From positions 39,732,029 to 39,796,028 of the forward strand of contig NW_022145607.1 in the NCBI RefSeq assembly GCF_000002235.5: a DNA stretch of 64,000 nt, written 5' to 3'. Numbering within the stretch: the stretch's first letter is position 1; the number at the start of each line of letters is the position of its first letter. A program made the position numbers and the translations under genes. Shown piece by piece: positions 63,838 to 64,000 of the stretch. The notes below the pieces were generated by a model that did not search any database, was not told the origin of the DNA, and saw only the letters and a list, made by a program, of their open reading frames with translations. The stretch comes from Strongylocentrotus purpuratus. Lineage: Eukaryota > Echinodermata > Echinoidea > Camarodonta > Strongylocentrotidae.

Positions 63838-64000
63838 GAACCGTTTGAGGCGTATTTGTTAGTTTTTCATCACATTTGCAAATATCTTTCTTTAAAAGAA
63901 CACTGTGGACTCCTGAGTGGTATCATTAAGTTGCACTCGATCTCCTCTATCAGTTAGCGTCATCGGTTTCTGGTTTTCATCTGTATTTATTGCGCAATGT

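Larger units (their letters stand above)
6765..64000 (+). repeat. Satellite array, about 260 head-to-tail units of 219-220 bp
   Basis: One unit runs from GTTAGCGTCATCGG to the next and is 220 bp when the A run in TTTGCAAAATATC has four A and 219 bp when it has three. The palindrome ATTGCGCAAT recurs at 6831, 7030, 7250, 7470 and so on to 63989, which is about 260 units with no interruption by other DNA. Variation is concentrated at a few places: after CGGTTT (CTGG, GTGG or CTCG), at GAACCATTTGAGGGG versus GAACCGTTTGAGGCG, at the A run, before TGTGGACTCC (AA, GC, AC), at TCATTAAG versus TCATTTGG, and at CTATAAG versus CTATCAG. The segment TTTATTGCGCAATGTATAAAAGGATG is nearly invariant. The array continues past the right edge. 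I do not know a named satellite with this sequence. Confidence 0.98.

Noticed and set aside
7671..63957. Dozens of near-identical 62-99-residue frames on both strands within the array (many containing CKNCPIAQKEPF), looking like a small Cys-containing protein family
   Set aside because: They are translations of the satellite unit. Frames on opposite strands overlap the same DNA, stop codons occur in every unit, the 220-bp unit shifts frame each time, and the start and end positions follow repeat variants. There is no splice, signal or family evidence.
6765..64000. CRISPR array
   Set aside because: The repeat is a full 219-220-bp unit with no alternating short repeat and unique spacer, and the context is eukaryotic with no cas genes.
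6765..64000. Sub-repeats of a ribosomal DNA spacer
   Set aside because: No rRNA sequence occurs in the window and at least 57 kb of one unit type would be far too long for a usual spacer. It cannot be fully excluded without the flanks beyond 64 kb.
6765..64000. CENP-B box in the satellite unit
   Set aside because: I looked for the TTCG....A..CGGG pattern on both strands of the unit and did not see it. A centromeric role is therefore not supported by that motif.

Overview
The window looks like eukaryotic, probably animal, non-coding DNA. It is AT-rich, has no convincing gene beyond one possible terminal exon, and no bacterial-style gene packing. The left 6.2 kb carries many short palindromic words such as TACATGTA and TACCGGTA. 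I associate these with marine invertebrate (notably mollusc-like) genomes, but that is an impression and the taxon cannot be fixed from this window.

Layout. (1) 1-2340 is a long diverged inverted repeat: arms of about 0.7 kb (1-716 and 1583-2340) around a loop of about 0.87 kb. (2) 2409-3205 is a degenerate repeat region with several partial copies of a GC-richer module. (3) 3196-3580 and 5325-5705 are two diverged direct copies of one another. Between them lie AT-rich DNA, a 16-base C run and one possible last exon (4690-4920). (4) 5843-6230 is a foldback (MITE-like) structure with 39-bp near-perfect inverted ends. It stops about 46 bp before satellite DNA begins. (5) 6277-6624 holds two diverged satellite units in reverse orientation. 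(6) 6625-6764 is a 140-bp non-satellite spacer at an orientation switch, flanked by 33-bp perfect inverted arms. (7) 6765-64000, about 90% of the window, is one uninterrupted head-to-tail satellite array of about 260 units of 219-220 bp. It runs off the right edge.

The array is not a simple monomer ladder. Diagnostic variants recur in order at spacings of about 8, 12-13, 15 and 20-23 units, and a block of about 12.7 kb (about 17.5-30.2 kb) recurs 33.3 kb downstream (about 50.8-63.3 kb). Alignment by eye shows a chimeric unit near 63.09-63.31 kb that marks a one-unit loss by unequal exchange. Nearly every unit carries the perfect palindrome ATTGCGCAAT followed at once by a TATA-box-like TATAAAAGG, then four A-tracts spaced about 10 bp apart. 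These are the only functional-looking sequences in the array. Short reading frames in the satellite recur in dozens of copies but never run much beyond one unit, so I treat them as by-products of the repeat.

No gene network can be described. The interest lies in satellite birth, edge structure, higher-order organisation and possible satellite transcription.
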